From Armatimonadota bacterium (GTDB lineage: Bacteria > Armatimonadota > UBA5829 > DTJY01), in contig JAGONM010000036.1 of assembly GCA_017993055.1 (NCBI GenBank), forward strand, positions 1 to 38,209: a DNA stretch of 38,209 nt, written 5' to 3'. A program made the position numbers and the translations under genes. A model generated the notes under the pieces. It was given only the letters and a program-made list of their open reading frames with translations. It made no database searches and had not been told where the DNA came from. This document shows, one piece after another, positions 17,305-25,226 of this stretch (its first letter is position 1; every line of letters begins with the position of its first letter).

Positions 17305-19179
17305 CTATCTCACATCCGGGAGGTCCAGGGCGCAGGCTCCTCGGCTGAAGGTGATGACCCGACGCTGCTCCGGGATGGATGAGAGCGCACGATTGAGGTT
17401 ATCGAGTTGCTCCGCCGCCGACATGCGCTCGAACGAATCGGGTTCGTAATAGCGAAGGGCATCGTCGAGAATCTGGCGGTAGTCCTCGAAGTTCTCGAGT
17501 TTCCCATAGTACTCCCGGTCTAGGTACTCACACATACCTTGAGAGTCGGTATCCCGGACTAAGATCGAGACGCAGCCGCCCTTGCCCGCGCCAGTCAGTT
17601 TGCCGCCCAGATACCCGGGTCCACGGCGCGCGATGTTGATCAGGCGGTCGAGTTGAGCGTTGGAGACCCGGAAGTCGTAGCACAGGATATGCTGTAGTTG
17701 CTCGACCAGTTCTCCTACGGTCATCCTGTACATATCGTACTCAGGCGAGTCCGGCTTGAGATCGCCTGAGGAGACTCGCCCGTCGGCCTCGATGAAGATT
17801 CGCTCGAGCGCCCTGCCGATGACGTTCTCCTTGTGGAAGAACCTCGCCGTCGTGCGCGCATGGTATCCACCGATGCTTCTTCTGGGTTTTGTGTACATGC
17901 GCATGATGGTATCGACGTCCCTTCGCAGGAGCCGTGCGGCTTCAACGGGTGTAATCTTCATCGGCAGCAGAAGAACCATCTCTTCGATGGCCTCGTTCGG
18001 TATGCCCAGTATACTCTCGTCGAGGCTTCCGAGCATGTTGTAGTTGGACTCGATTCTCTCCCAAGCCTCAGGATGCGATTCCAGATAGGGCGTCGGTCCG
18101 CCGGGGGTAATGCGGAAGCGTCTTTTCAACAGGTCGGCCAGCCAGCCCTCATCGGACGCCTTGCCCTGCTTCTGCGCCTTCCTGACGGCGGAGATAATGA
18201 GTCGCATCAGCTCGTCGCCGATCTCCATCCACCCCTTTCGCATGTTGAAACTCTGATTACCTGTAAGGGACTTGTTGACCTCCCATAGGGAGTTGGCTAG
18301 CACGACGTGAACGCCCCTGAGGAAGGGCAAGGGCGTCGAGTCGAGGGGAGTGCGTGAGTGGCGATTGTACAGCACCATGTTCGGCCCGTTGCGAAGGATC
18401 GTCGTCTGGTCGTTCGCGCCGCCGTGCGTGCCGACGTACCACTCAGCCTCGCCCAGAAGCCTGCACATCTCGGGTAGGTCCCAATGAGGAAGCAGGTCCT
18501 GGTTGCAGATGTACATGCAGAGGAAGGATAGAACCACAACTGCGGATGAGGAACTGGTGCCGGCTCGAAACGGCGCGGTAGCGGGGCCGAAGGTCATGTC
18601 GGCCCCTCTCAGAGTTGCGTCGTTCTGTTCCCACATCCCACGTAAGTACGGGCCGAGGATATAGTTCGACCAGATTCCCTTCTGCCTCCCGAAGTGCGGG
18701 AGGATCTTGGTGCGGTTGTCCCAGTTGTCGAGTAGCCCTCGTGCATGCTGGTGCAACGGCTCTCCTGCGAACTGCTTAAACTCGCGCGATAGCGAGATCC
18801 GCTCTGTCGGGAACAGAGGATTGACATTCGAAATCCAGAGCTCGTCGTCGTCTCTCGGCGACACGGCGACCGGGATGTCGCCATCAATGGTCGTGGACAT
18901 GTGGTCGCCCGCGCACATATCGAGGTATTCGAGAAACGCGTTGAGCCTGCCCGGGGCACGGAGAATGTAAGTCGGGCGATCGCCGACTCTCACCGCGTGG
19001 AGGCGGACCGTTTCGGCCAACCTGCATCGCTGAGCGGCGAGATACTCCGGGTTTGCGTTCGCGTATATCTCGTCCGCGAGGTAGCGGTTGACCCTTGGAT
19101 CGCCCGACTCGAGCCTTCGGATGATCTCGGCGGGACTCATCGCCTGCGCGGTCATGACTAATCTAGCCTGCTCGTTCAT
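17305..19179 (-). CDS. Large GHMP-family sugar kinase, galactokinase-like
   Basis: A 624-residue protein with the three GHMP-kinase motifs. Motif 1 is [15 protein letters not shown] (74-88), motif 2 is the ATP loop [14 protein letters not shown] (202-215), and motif 3 is LTGAGKGG (528-535). Motif 1 resembles the galactokinase signature GRVNLIGEHxDY and keeps the Glu and Asp but replaces GEH with LEY. The protein is also about 200 residues longer than typical galactokinase, with the extra length between motifs 2 and 3 and after motif 3. It should phosphorylate a sugar or related alcohol in the cytoplasm, but the substrate is uncertain. The start at 19179 has AGGAGG 8 nt upstream. First gene of the operon with cysD and cysNC. 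Confidence 0.85.
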   Translation of the reverse strand: MNEQARLVMTAQAMSPAEIIRRLESGDPRVNRYLADEIYANANPEYLAAQRCRLAETVRLHAVRVGDRPTYILRAPGRLNAFLEYLDMCAGDHMSTTIDGDIPVAVSPRDDDELWISNVNPLFPTERISLSREFKQFAGEPLHQHARGLLDNWDNRTKILPHFGRQKGIWSNYILGPYLRGMWEQNDATLRGADMTFGPATAPFRAGTSSSSAVVVLSFLCMYICNQDLLPHWDLPEMCRLLGEAEWYVGTHGGANDQTTILRNGPNMVLYNRHSRTPLDSTPLPFLRGVHVVLANSLWEVNKSLTGNQSFNMRKGWMEIGDELMRLIISAVRKAQKQGKASDEGWLADLLKRRFRITPGGPTPYLESHPEAWERIESNYNMLGSLDESILGIPNEAIEEMVLLLPMKITPVEAARLLRRDVDTIMRMYTKPRRSIGGYHARTTARFFHKENVIGRALERIFIEADGRVSSGDLKPDSPEYDMYRMTVGELVEQLQHILCYDFRVSNAQLDRLINIARRGPGYLGGKLTGAGKGGCVSILVRDTDSQGMCEYLDREYYGKLENFEDYRQILDDALRYYEPDSFERMSAAEQLDNLNRALSSIPEQRRVITFSRGACALDLPDVR

Positions 19180-19223
19180 AGCCGACGCCTCCTGTGCGGA
19201 ATGGTCATGGAATGGTTGTTCAA

Positions 19224-19252
19224 AGCTTACAGCATCACGGCGTCCGGGTCAA
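19224..19252 (-). promoter_or_regulatory. Probable promoter of the GHMP kinase-cysD-cysNC operon
   Basis: On the minus strand TTGACC (19252-19247) is followed after 17 nt by TAAGCT (19229-19224). The -35 box is good and the -10 box is weak. The position suits transcription from near 19217 into the AGGAGG and ATG at 19179. Confidence 0.5.
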
Positions 19253-19332
19253 CATGCGCCCGGCAGTGATTTCGTGTAGAATGGATGGGGCCTCTCCTTC
19301 GGCGGTCCGCTTGGATGGGTGTGCGGGAGCTA

Positions 19333-20286
19333 ATGAGTACTTATCTTAGACAGGCGCGGTTTTTCATTTTGCTGTCATTGCTGGCAGCCTCAGCGGCGGT
19401 GCGCGTGGCAGCGGGCGAGTTCGCGTTCAGCTATGCCGTGGCGGGTCCGACTAAGGACCTGCGATTCGGCCAACCGTCCGGGATCGTGGTCTCAGAGCGC
19501 TTAGACGCGCTGTACCTGGCCGACATCAAGGAGTCGGCTGTCTACTCGATGGATCTGCACGGCGTGTCGAGGCCGACCGACATGAGCAATGAGAAGTTCG
19601 TCGAACCTTATGCCCTGGCGCTTGACGCTGAGGGCTCGCTCTACGTCACCCTGTCGGAAACGGCCCCGATCAAGGTCATCGCCCCCGGTGGGAGGACGTC
19701 TTCCATCGAACTCCCGCGTCCTGAGGGAGATGCGCCTCCGAGTCCCGGGCGAATGGCTTTTGATCGCGAAGGCAACCTCTATGTAGTGGATCGCGCCAAC
19801 TGCCGGCTATACGTGCTGGACAGGGACCGCAAGCTCAAGTTGCGGTTGGGTGGCGAAGGGAGCAGGCGCGGTGAGTTTCGCCGGCTCCAGGATGTTGCCG
19901 TTGACCGCCAGGGGCGGATCTATGCTCTCGACTCGGTCGGTGTCCCCGTCCAGGTCTTCGACAGGAAGGGCAAGTATCTCTATCGTTTCGGCTTCCACGG
20001 CGAAGGCTCGCAGGACATCGGCAACCCAAGCGCGATCGCACTCGATCGGAACGAACAGGTTTGGATCGCCGACAGGGGCAGGCACTCGCTGGTGGTGTTC
20101 GACCGCGCAGGCGAGTTCCTTCGCAGGTTCGGTGTGTACGGAGTGGGAGAGGGGATGATATTCGACCCCGTTGACATTGAGATCGACGCCTTCGGGAGGG
20201 TCTACATCGTGGAGGGCGAGGCACGGCGCATGCAGGTATTCACCGTCGGCCACCCGTACGAATCGTTTGGGACCTTCGACTTTTGA
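19333..20286 (+). CDS. Secreted NHL-repeat beta-propeller protein
   Basis: The frame is open from 19285. I chose the ATG at 19333 because it starts a standard signal peptide (MSTYLRQARFFILLSLLAASAAVRVAAG), although its GGGAG lies only 2-3 nt away; 19315 and 19285 remain possible. The rest consists of repeated NHL-type blades of about 40-45 residues: PSGIVVSERLDALYLADIKESAVYSMD, PGRMAFDREGNLYVVDRANCRLYVLD, LQDVAVDRQGRIYALDS, PSAIALDRNEQVWIADRGRHSLVVFD, PVDIEIDAFGRVYIVEG. Such propellers bind ligands or proteins outside the cytoplasm. The ResB gene follows 66 nt later, with its promoter overlapping this stop codon. No heme motif is seen. Confidence 0.82.
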   Translation: MSTYLRQARFFILLSLLAASAAVRVAAGEFAFSYAVAGPTKDLRFGQPSGIVVSERLDALYLADIKESAVYSMDLHGVSRPTDMSNEKFVEPYALALDAEGSLYVTLSETAPIKVIAPGGRTSSIELPRPEGDAPPSPGRMAFDREGNLYVVDRANCRLYVLDRDRKLKLRLGGEGSRRGEFRRLQDVAVDRQGRIYALDSVGVPVQVFDRKGKYLYRFGFHGEGSQDIGNPSAIALDRNEQVWIADRGRHSLVVFDRAGEFLRRFGVYGVGEGMIFDPVDIEIDAFGRVYIVEGEARRMQVFTVGHPYESFGTFDF

Positions 20287-20311
20287 CACGCCTGCTCTAG
20301 TCCGCTATACT
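20283..20311 (+). promoter_or_regulatory. Consensus sigma-70-type promoter for the ResB gene
   Basis: TTGACA (20283-20288), then exactly 17 nt, then TATACT (20306-20311). The -35 box overlaps the TGA stop of the NHL-repeat gene. Initiation near 20318 leaves a leader of about 35 nt with AGGGGAG before the GTG start. Confidence 0.78.
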
Positions 20312-20352
20312 CCCAACGGGGATACACGAGTGACCGATCGCTAGGGGAGCAG

Positions 20353-21777
20353 GTGAACGTGGAAGAGGAACTGAGCGGAACGCCGGGATCAAGACAGAGC
20401 GGTGAAACAGGTCTGATGCGCGCGCTGTGGGTCTTCTTCAGTTCGATGAAGACTGCGATCGTGCTGCTTCTCGTCCTTGCTGTCGCTTCGGTCATGGGCA
20501 CGGTCGTGCCTCAGGGAGGCCCGCCGGAGCAGTATGTCGAGCAGTACGGTCGCGCGAAGGCGGCGGTCATCCTCGGCCTCAGCCTGCACGACGTCTTTCG
20601 CTCCGCATGGTATTCAGCTCTGCTGACGTTGATCTCGATTAACCTCATCGTGTGCACCGTCAACCGGTTCAGGGTATCTTGGACAAGGTTCTTTCGGCCG
20701 ACTGTGGCGGCGACCGTGAAGCAGATCGAGAACATGCAAGTGTCAGAGCGTGTCGCCTTCAGTGGATCGGCCGACGGCGCGCGAGACCGTGCAGCTTCGG
20801 CCCTTCGGTCCTCGGGATACCTGGTCAGACTGGATGGGGACTGCGTGTACGGCGCGAAAGGGCGGTTCGGCATCTGGGGCCCTTACCTGACGCACCTCAG
20901 CCTGCTAGTGATCTTCGCAGGGTATATGCTCGGCAACCGGCTTGGTTTCGAGGGCTACGCCTTGATCTCGGAAGGCTCGCAGGTCAGCTCCTACTTCCCG
21001 GCGGATTCGCAGGAGATGCGTCCGCTCGGCTTTGATGTGAAACTGCTTGACTTCCAGATCGAACTCGACAAGGACCGGTCGCCGTCGGCATACAAGAGCC
21101 GGTTGGAGGTATATGAGAAGGGGAGGCGCGTCGTTGAGAAGACGATTGATGTCAACCACCCGCTGATATATCGGGGCATCACGTTCTATCAGAGCGATTT
21201 CGGCGTGGACCGACTTGTCCTACGGGTCACGCGACCGGATGGGGGATTTGATCGGATCGCTGTCCGAATGGAGACCGCCTCAGATGCACACGGGAAGCAG
21301 TTCGTGCCCGAGCTTGTGCCGGTGGAGTTCATGACTGGCGGCCGGAAATGGTCGTTATTCGTTCATGACTTCGCGCCTGACTATGTCGGCCCGCCGCGTA
21401 TCAGCGCTTCGAGTCTGCCCGTTAACCCGGCGGCGCAGGTCTACGTCAACGAGAACTTCGAGGAGAATCGTAGCGACTGGAAGCGGATCGGGTGGGTATC
21501 GAGCGGGAACCCCGGCGAGTACAAGGGCCACAAGGTCGAGTTGGAACGCGTTGTTGACTACACGGGATTGCAGGTAGCCAGCAATCCTGCCCTTCCGATC
21601 GTGTACATTGGTTTCGCATTGATGCTTCTCGGGATAACGGTCTCGTTCTATGTGCGCCGGAGTGTGGTCCGTATAATGACATCGTCGGAGCGCGCGCTCT
21701 ACATCGGAGGATCGTCGCACACGGACTGCGAGGCGGCTCAGCGGGACGTCGCTAGACTCACGGATGCGCTGAAGTGA
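20353..21777 (+). CDS. resB: ResB-like cytochrome c biogenesis protein
   Basis: A 474-residue membrane protein of the ResB/Ccs1 family, part of system II cytochrome c maturation, which presents heme to apocytochromes outside the membrane. It opens with MRALWVFFSSMKTAIVLLLVLAVASVMGTVVPQ, whose SMKTAIVLLL-to-GT.VPQ pattern is the ResB signature. Further helices lie near residues 85-105 (LLTLISINLIVCTVNRFRVSW) and 180-200. A large extracytoplasmic domain (about 210-420) contains NHPLIYRGITFYQSDFG, and the last helix is VYIGFALMLLGITVSFYVRR. The start is GTG at 20353 or GTG at 20359; the second has better spacing from AGGGGAG. The usual partner CcsA/ResC is not next to it. Confidence 0.88.
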   Translation: MNVEEELSGTPGSRQSGETGLMRALWVFFSSMKTAIVLLLVLAVASVMGTVVPQGGPPEQYVEQYGRAKAAVILGLSLHDVFRSAWYSALLTLISINLIVCTVNRFRVSWTRFFRPTVAATVKQIENMQVSERVAFSGSADGARDRAASALRSSGYLVRLDGDCVYGAKGRFGIWGPYLTHLSLLVIFAGYMLGNRLGFEGYALISEGSQVSSYFPADSQEMRPLGFDVKLLDFQIELDKDRSPSAYKSRLEVYEKGRRVVEKTIDVNHPLIYRGITFYQSDFGVDRLVLRVTRPDGGFDRIAVRMETASDAHGKQFVPELVPVEFMTGGRKWSLFVHDFAPDYVGPPRISASSLPVNPAAQVYVNENFEENRSDWKRIGWVSSGNPGEYKGHKVELERVVDYTGLQVASNPALPIVYIGFALMLLGITVSFYVRRSVVRIMTSSERALYIGGSSHTDCEAAQRDVARLTDALK

Positions 21778-21808
21778 GGTTGCCCGTTGGTGTGGAGGTC
21801 GAAGGGTC

Positions 21809-23011
21809 GTGAACGCGGCACAGTCCCACCGCTCACGCGGTTTCAGTTTCGCCATCCCCGCACTGATGGACGGCTGTATAGGATTGGTACAGACCGCGAT
21901 CCCTCTGCTCGCCCTCCGATTCGGTGCAAACGCGCTGTTCCTCGGAACGATGGGCTCGATGGCACAAGGAGCCAGGCTTCCCGTCTGCATGACGACGGGT
22001 ATGCTGTCTGAGAAGATCGGGAGGACTAGGGTTATCATCCCGGCGGCGGCGATGGCGTCGGTCGCCTGTCTCGGACTCTCGATCTCTCGGAACAACCTGC
22101 AAGTTCTCGCGCTCTACGTTGTGTTTATGATCTCTGTTGGCGCGTTCTATCCGTCATTGCAGGCCTTCATCGGCGATAGGAGTCCTAGGGGCGAACTGCG
22201 GAAGAACCTCTCAGCGTTCAATGTCGGTTGGACCGTAGGTGGGGCGGCATTCACCCTGATGGCGGGGTACATGTTCGCTACGAGCGAGGCATGGCCGTTC
22301 GTCGCGGCGGCCCTGCTGGCAACGGGCTCGATCTATGTCGTGCGCGCATGGTCTCGCATCCCCGTTGATCCAAGTTACTCGGATCAGCAGGAGCCCATTA
22401 CCGCCGCATCCGTGATGGGAGATGTGGAGCGTCCTCGGGCACTTCTGCAGATCGCGAGGTCGGCGCATTTCACAGGGTTCTTCGGCTACTCGGCAATCAG
22501 AAGTCTGTTCCCTAAGCTGGGGTACAGCATCGGGTATTCCGATGGTACGATCGGCCTGCTCCTGGGTGTAATGCTTATCGGTCAGGCGGCCGGCATATTC
22601 GTTACGAGCGCGGGCCCGTGGTGGCGAGGGAGACTGTGGCCGCTGGTGATGGCGCTCGTCATGGGCGTGGTTTCGGGGATCGGGATTGTGTTCGCCGAGT
22701 CGAGGATGATGTTTGCGGCGGCATTCCTTCTTCAGGGAACTTCGCTGGGGATCGCATACACGCAGGCGCTCTACTATGGACTGCAGTCGAGGATGAAGAT
22801 GGGCAGGAACACCGGGATACACGAGTCACTGGTCGCCGCCGGGAACATATCCGGGGCGTTTGTCGGCGGGGTCGTTGCCCAGTATATCTCCCTCCGCACG
22901 CCCTACACCGCTCTCGCCGGATTGTCGGGTGCTGTGCTCGTCGTGGTCGGGCTCTACTGGAAGTTCGGCCGGCGGCAACTCAATGCTGGCTCGGGCGATA
23001 GAGGCGGCTGA
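21809..23011 (+). CDS. MFS transporter
   Basis: A 400-residue protein with about 12 hydrophobic segments and the major facilitator layout: a GTMGSMAQGARLPVCMTTGMLSEKIGRTRVIIPAA loop carrying an atypical motif A, a central basic loop (VVRAWSRIPVDPSYSDQQEP), and a second half starting at GFFGYSAIRSLFP. The substrate is unknown. The GTG start at 21809 has AAGGG 4-5 nt upstream and lies 31 nt after the ResB gene, so it may share the ResB promoter. It is one of three MFS carriers in this window; the three are not obviously close copies of each other. Confidence 0.85.
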   Translation: MNAAQSHRSRGFSFAIPALMDGCIGLVQTAIPLLALRFGANALFLGTMGSMAQGARLPVCMTTGMLSEKIGRTRVIIPAAAMASVACLGLSISRNNLQVLALYVVFMISVGAFYPSLQAFIGDRSPRGELRKNLSAFNVGWTVGGAAFTLMAGYMFATSEAWPFVAAALLATGSIYVVRAWSRIPVDPSYSDQQEPITAASVMGDVERPRALLQIARSAHFTGFFGYSAIRSLFPKLGYSIGYSDGTIGLLLGVMLIGQAAGIFVTSAGPWWRGRLWPLVMALVMGVVSGIGIVFAESRMMFAAAFLLQGTSLGIAYTQALYYGLQSRMKMGRNTGIHESLVAAGNISGAFVGGVVAQYISLRTPYTALAGLSGAVLVVVGLYWKFGRRQLNAGSGDRGG

Positions 23012-23107
23012 CTGGTAGTGACCTCGGAGGATTTCCGAAGTAGACAGGCTAATGGCTACATTGTCACGGATGGTCGTATGCGAACCTTGCAGGAGGATGA
23101 TTGACCC

Positions 23108-24427
23108 ATGAGACGGATATTGCCGGCACTGGTCGTGATACTGGTTGTAGTACTGCTGATGGGATGCGGGAAGAGACAGGCGACGGGGCCGTCGGCGGGA
23201 CAGATCGAGTTGGAGGTTGCGGTCTTCCAAGGTGGATTCGGGCTCGACTTCTTCGAGTACGCCGCCCACGAGTATGAAAAGGAGCACCCGAATGTGACCA
23301 TCAAGATCTGGGGAAACCCGCGAATCTGGGAGCAGCTTCGTCCGCGTTTCGTCGCGGGTGATCCGCCCGACCTTACGTGGCCCGGGTGGGGCATGGACTA
23401 CTGGGCTCTCGTGATGGAGGGTGAGGTCTTGGAGATGGACAAGTACTTGGACGAGAAGGCGTACGACCGAGACGTGAAGTGGAAGGACACCTTCGTTCCG
23501 AGCTTGCTGGACAAGGGAAAATACAACGGGCACTACTACATCATGCCTTACAACAACAACGTCTTCGGTTGGTGGTACAATGCCGGAATGTTCGAGAAGA
23601 ACGGCTGGTCGCCGCCGAAGACCTTCGACGAGTTGCTCTTGCTGTGCGAGAAGATCAAGCGCAAGGGCATAGCGCCGATCACCTACCAGGGGAAGTATCC
23701 TCAGTATATGTTGCGTGGCTTCCTGATCCCATGGGCGATCAGCGCCGGCGGGATGCAGGCATGGAAGGACGCCCAGAACCTGAAGACCGGCGCCTGGAAC
23801 GGTCCTGCATTCCTCAAGGCAGCGCAGATGGTTGACCAGCTCGCGAAGAGGGGCTACTTCCAGACCGGCGTCAATGCGCTGACGCACACTGAATCGCAGA
23901 TGGAGTTCCTTCTCGGCAACGCGGCGATGATTCCTTGCGGCACGTGGCTGGGATCGGAGATGAAGAACCAGATGCCCCAGGGCTTCCGGATGCGATACTT
24001 CAATCCGCCTGTCCTCCCAGACGGCAAGGGCGACCCGACGGTTACCTCTACCGGTGTTGAGACGTGGATTGTTCCGAAGAAGGCGAAGCATCCCGACGAA
24101 GCCGCGGACTTCTATAGATTCATGACGTCGTTGGCGATGGCAAAGGAGTTCGTCCGGGAGAAGAACACGCTCATGTCCATCGTCGGCTCGGACGAGGTTG
24201 AACTGCCTCCCGATCTCGTGGAACCGGCGAGGTGCATGCGAGAGGCGGCGGACACATGGGATACCGACTATGCCGATTGGTACAAGTCGCTGGGGACCGA
24301 GACCGAGAACGCGATGAACGCGCTACTGAGCGGAAAGAACACGCCGAGACAGTGCGTGGACAGGATGGAAGCAGCGGCGACAAAGGTGCGGAACGACAAG
24401 TCCATTCCGAAGCACAATCTTGAATAG
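23108..24427 (+). CDS. ABC-transporter sugar-binding lipoprotein, family 1
   Basis: A 439-residue lipoprotein precursor. The signal peptide ends in the lipobox LLMGC with Cys20 as the lipidated residue. The mature part has the family 1 solute-binding layout: FEYAAHEYEKEHPNVTIKIWG, RFVAGDPPDLTWPGWG, YIMPYNNNVFGWWYNAGMFEKNGW, PKTFDELLLLCEKIKRKGIAPI, then ETWIVPKKAKHPDEAADFYRFM. These bind oligosaccharides or other polyols outside the membrane and hand them to an ABC permease. No permease or ATPase gene is next to it; the next gene runs the other way. AGGAGG lies 11 nt before the ATG, slightly long spacing. Confidence 0.9.
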   Translation: MRRILPALVVILVVVLLMGCGKRQATGPSAGQIELEVAVFQGGFGLDFFEYAAHEYEKEHPNVTIKIWGNPRIWEQLRPRFVAGDPPDLTWPGWGMDYWALVMEGEVLEMDKYLDEKAYDRDVKWKDTFVPSLLDKGKYNGHYYIMPYNNNVFGWWYNAGMFEKNGWSPPKTFDELLLLCEKIKRKGIAPITYQGKYPQYMLRGFLIPWAISAGGMQAWKDAQNLKTGAWNGPAFLKAAQMVDQLAKRGYFQTGVNALTHTESQMEFLLGNAAMIPCGTWLGSEMKNQMPQGFRMRYFNPPVLPDGKGDPTVTSTGVETWIVPKKAKHPDEAADFYRFMTSLAMAKEFVREKNTLMSIVGSDEVELPPDLVEPARCMREAADTWDTDYADWYKSLGTETENAMNALLSGKNTPRQCVDRMEAAATKVRNDKSIPKHNLE

Positions 24428-24461
24428 GATGGCGCCCTGATGGGCAGTATCCGAGGGACAA

Positions 24462-24493
24462 CGGGCCAGCGGATCGTTCGATCCGCTGGCCCG
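24462..24493. terminator. Bidirectional hairpin terminator between convergent genes
   Basis: A perfect 14-bp stem, CGGGCCAGCGGATC with GATCCGCTGGCCCG, closes a GTTC tetraloop. It lies 34 nt after the lipoprotein stop and 23 nt from the end of the convergent gene. There is no long T run on either side, so it may need Rho or act by blocking readthrough. Confidence 0.72.
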
Positions 24494-24516
24494 AGTGCTT
24501 TGTCGCAGACAGAGCT

Positions 24517-25164
24517 CTATGTCTTGTGTTTGAGGGCCTTCTCGCGCTCTTTGAGGAAAGCAAGTTCGGCGGCGGTCAGGCCGTTCTTCTCGGCGGACTT
24601 CTCAGTAGCGTTGGCTCTTGCAGCCGAATGTGCACGCTCCGCTTGCGCCGGAGTAGACGGCGACTCGAGTTCTGGTGCCTCGGAGGTCTCGAGTGGCGAT
24701 GTGACCACCTCGATGGGGGAAATCTCTTCCTGGGGATGACTCTCGAAGAAGTCGTCCTCGCCAAGCGGATCGTCGGCGGGGATCACGGGCTCGATGCTTT
24801 TGATGGCCAGCGGTTTCGCTTCGCCCTTCTTCGCCTTGGCAAGGTCCGATGACTGCACAAGGATGGTGTAGGCCAAGTTGAACTGCCTCTCCTCCGGGGT
24901 CAGCCTGTGTCGCGCCTCTCCCGAGAGACCGTTCAGCCACTTGCGTCGCATCGACTCCTGGATCTCTAAGTGCCTCTTAGAAATGCCGTCAGGAAGGGTG
25001 TCGGGGTCGACGTTTATGCAGACCTCATCACCGTAGACACGGTCTACCGTGCCCGCGAGGCCGGAGAAATGCTGGTAGTAGAGCCCGCTCTTGGCATCCG
25101 CCGGAGTAGACTCCCTCGCGATGATCTTCACGTATTCGCCCTCTCTGAACTTCATTTCAGGCAC
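24517..25164 (-). CDS. Protein of unknown function with SH3/KOW-like N-terminus
   Basis: A GTG start at 25164 follows GGGAGGA. The 215-residue product has no signal peptide. Residues 1-70 look like a small beta-barrel of SH3/KOW type (FREGEYVKIIARESTP, GLYYQHFSGLAGTVDRVYGDEVCINVD), and residues 70-105 are helical and basic. From about 115 on the chain is low-complexity and charged (PADDPLGEDDFFESHPQEE, APELESPSTPAQAERAHS), ending in a helix (LTAAELAFLKEREKALKHK). KOW-like folds often bind RNA or protein, but no function can be assigned. It lies downstream of rpoN with its own promoter at 25190-25219. Confidence 0.72.
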   Translation of the reverse strand: MPEMKFREGEYVKIIARESTPADAKSGLYYQHFSGLAGTVDRVYGDEVCINVDPDTLPDGISKRHLEIQESMRRKWLNGLSGEARHRLTPEERQFNLAYTILVQSSDLAKAKKGEAKPLAIKSIEPVIPADDPLGEDDFFESHPQEEISPIEVVTSPLETSEAPELESPSTPAQAERAHSAARANATEKSAEKNGLTAAELAFLKEREKALKHKT

Positions 25165-25189
25165 ACTCCTCCCTAATCGAACTGTACAT

Positions 25190-25219
25190 ATTGTAGCACA
25201 CCGAGGGCAGTGCTGCCAA
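25190..25219 (-). promoter_or_regulatory. Promoter of the SH3/KOW-like gene
   Basis: On the minus strand TTGGCA (25219-25214), 18 nt, then TACAAT (25195-25190) preceded by GTGTGC, giving an extended -10. Initiation is expected near 25183, about 20 nt before the GTG start. It shares the GTGTGCTA core with the promoters near 3089 and 30553. Confidence 0.62.
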
Positions 25220-25226
25220 TGTCAGT

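Noticed and set aside
23097-23111. Four-codon frame (MIDP) whose stop overlaps the lipoprotein start
   Set aside because: Its ATG directly abuts AGGAGG with no spacing, so it is unlikely to be translated.
22826-24091. Minus-strand open frame of 421 codons
   Set aside because: It is antisense to the sugar-binding lipoprotein and the MFS gene, with the low-information composition of a shadow frame. The same applies to 35842-36888 and 297-1058.
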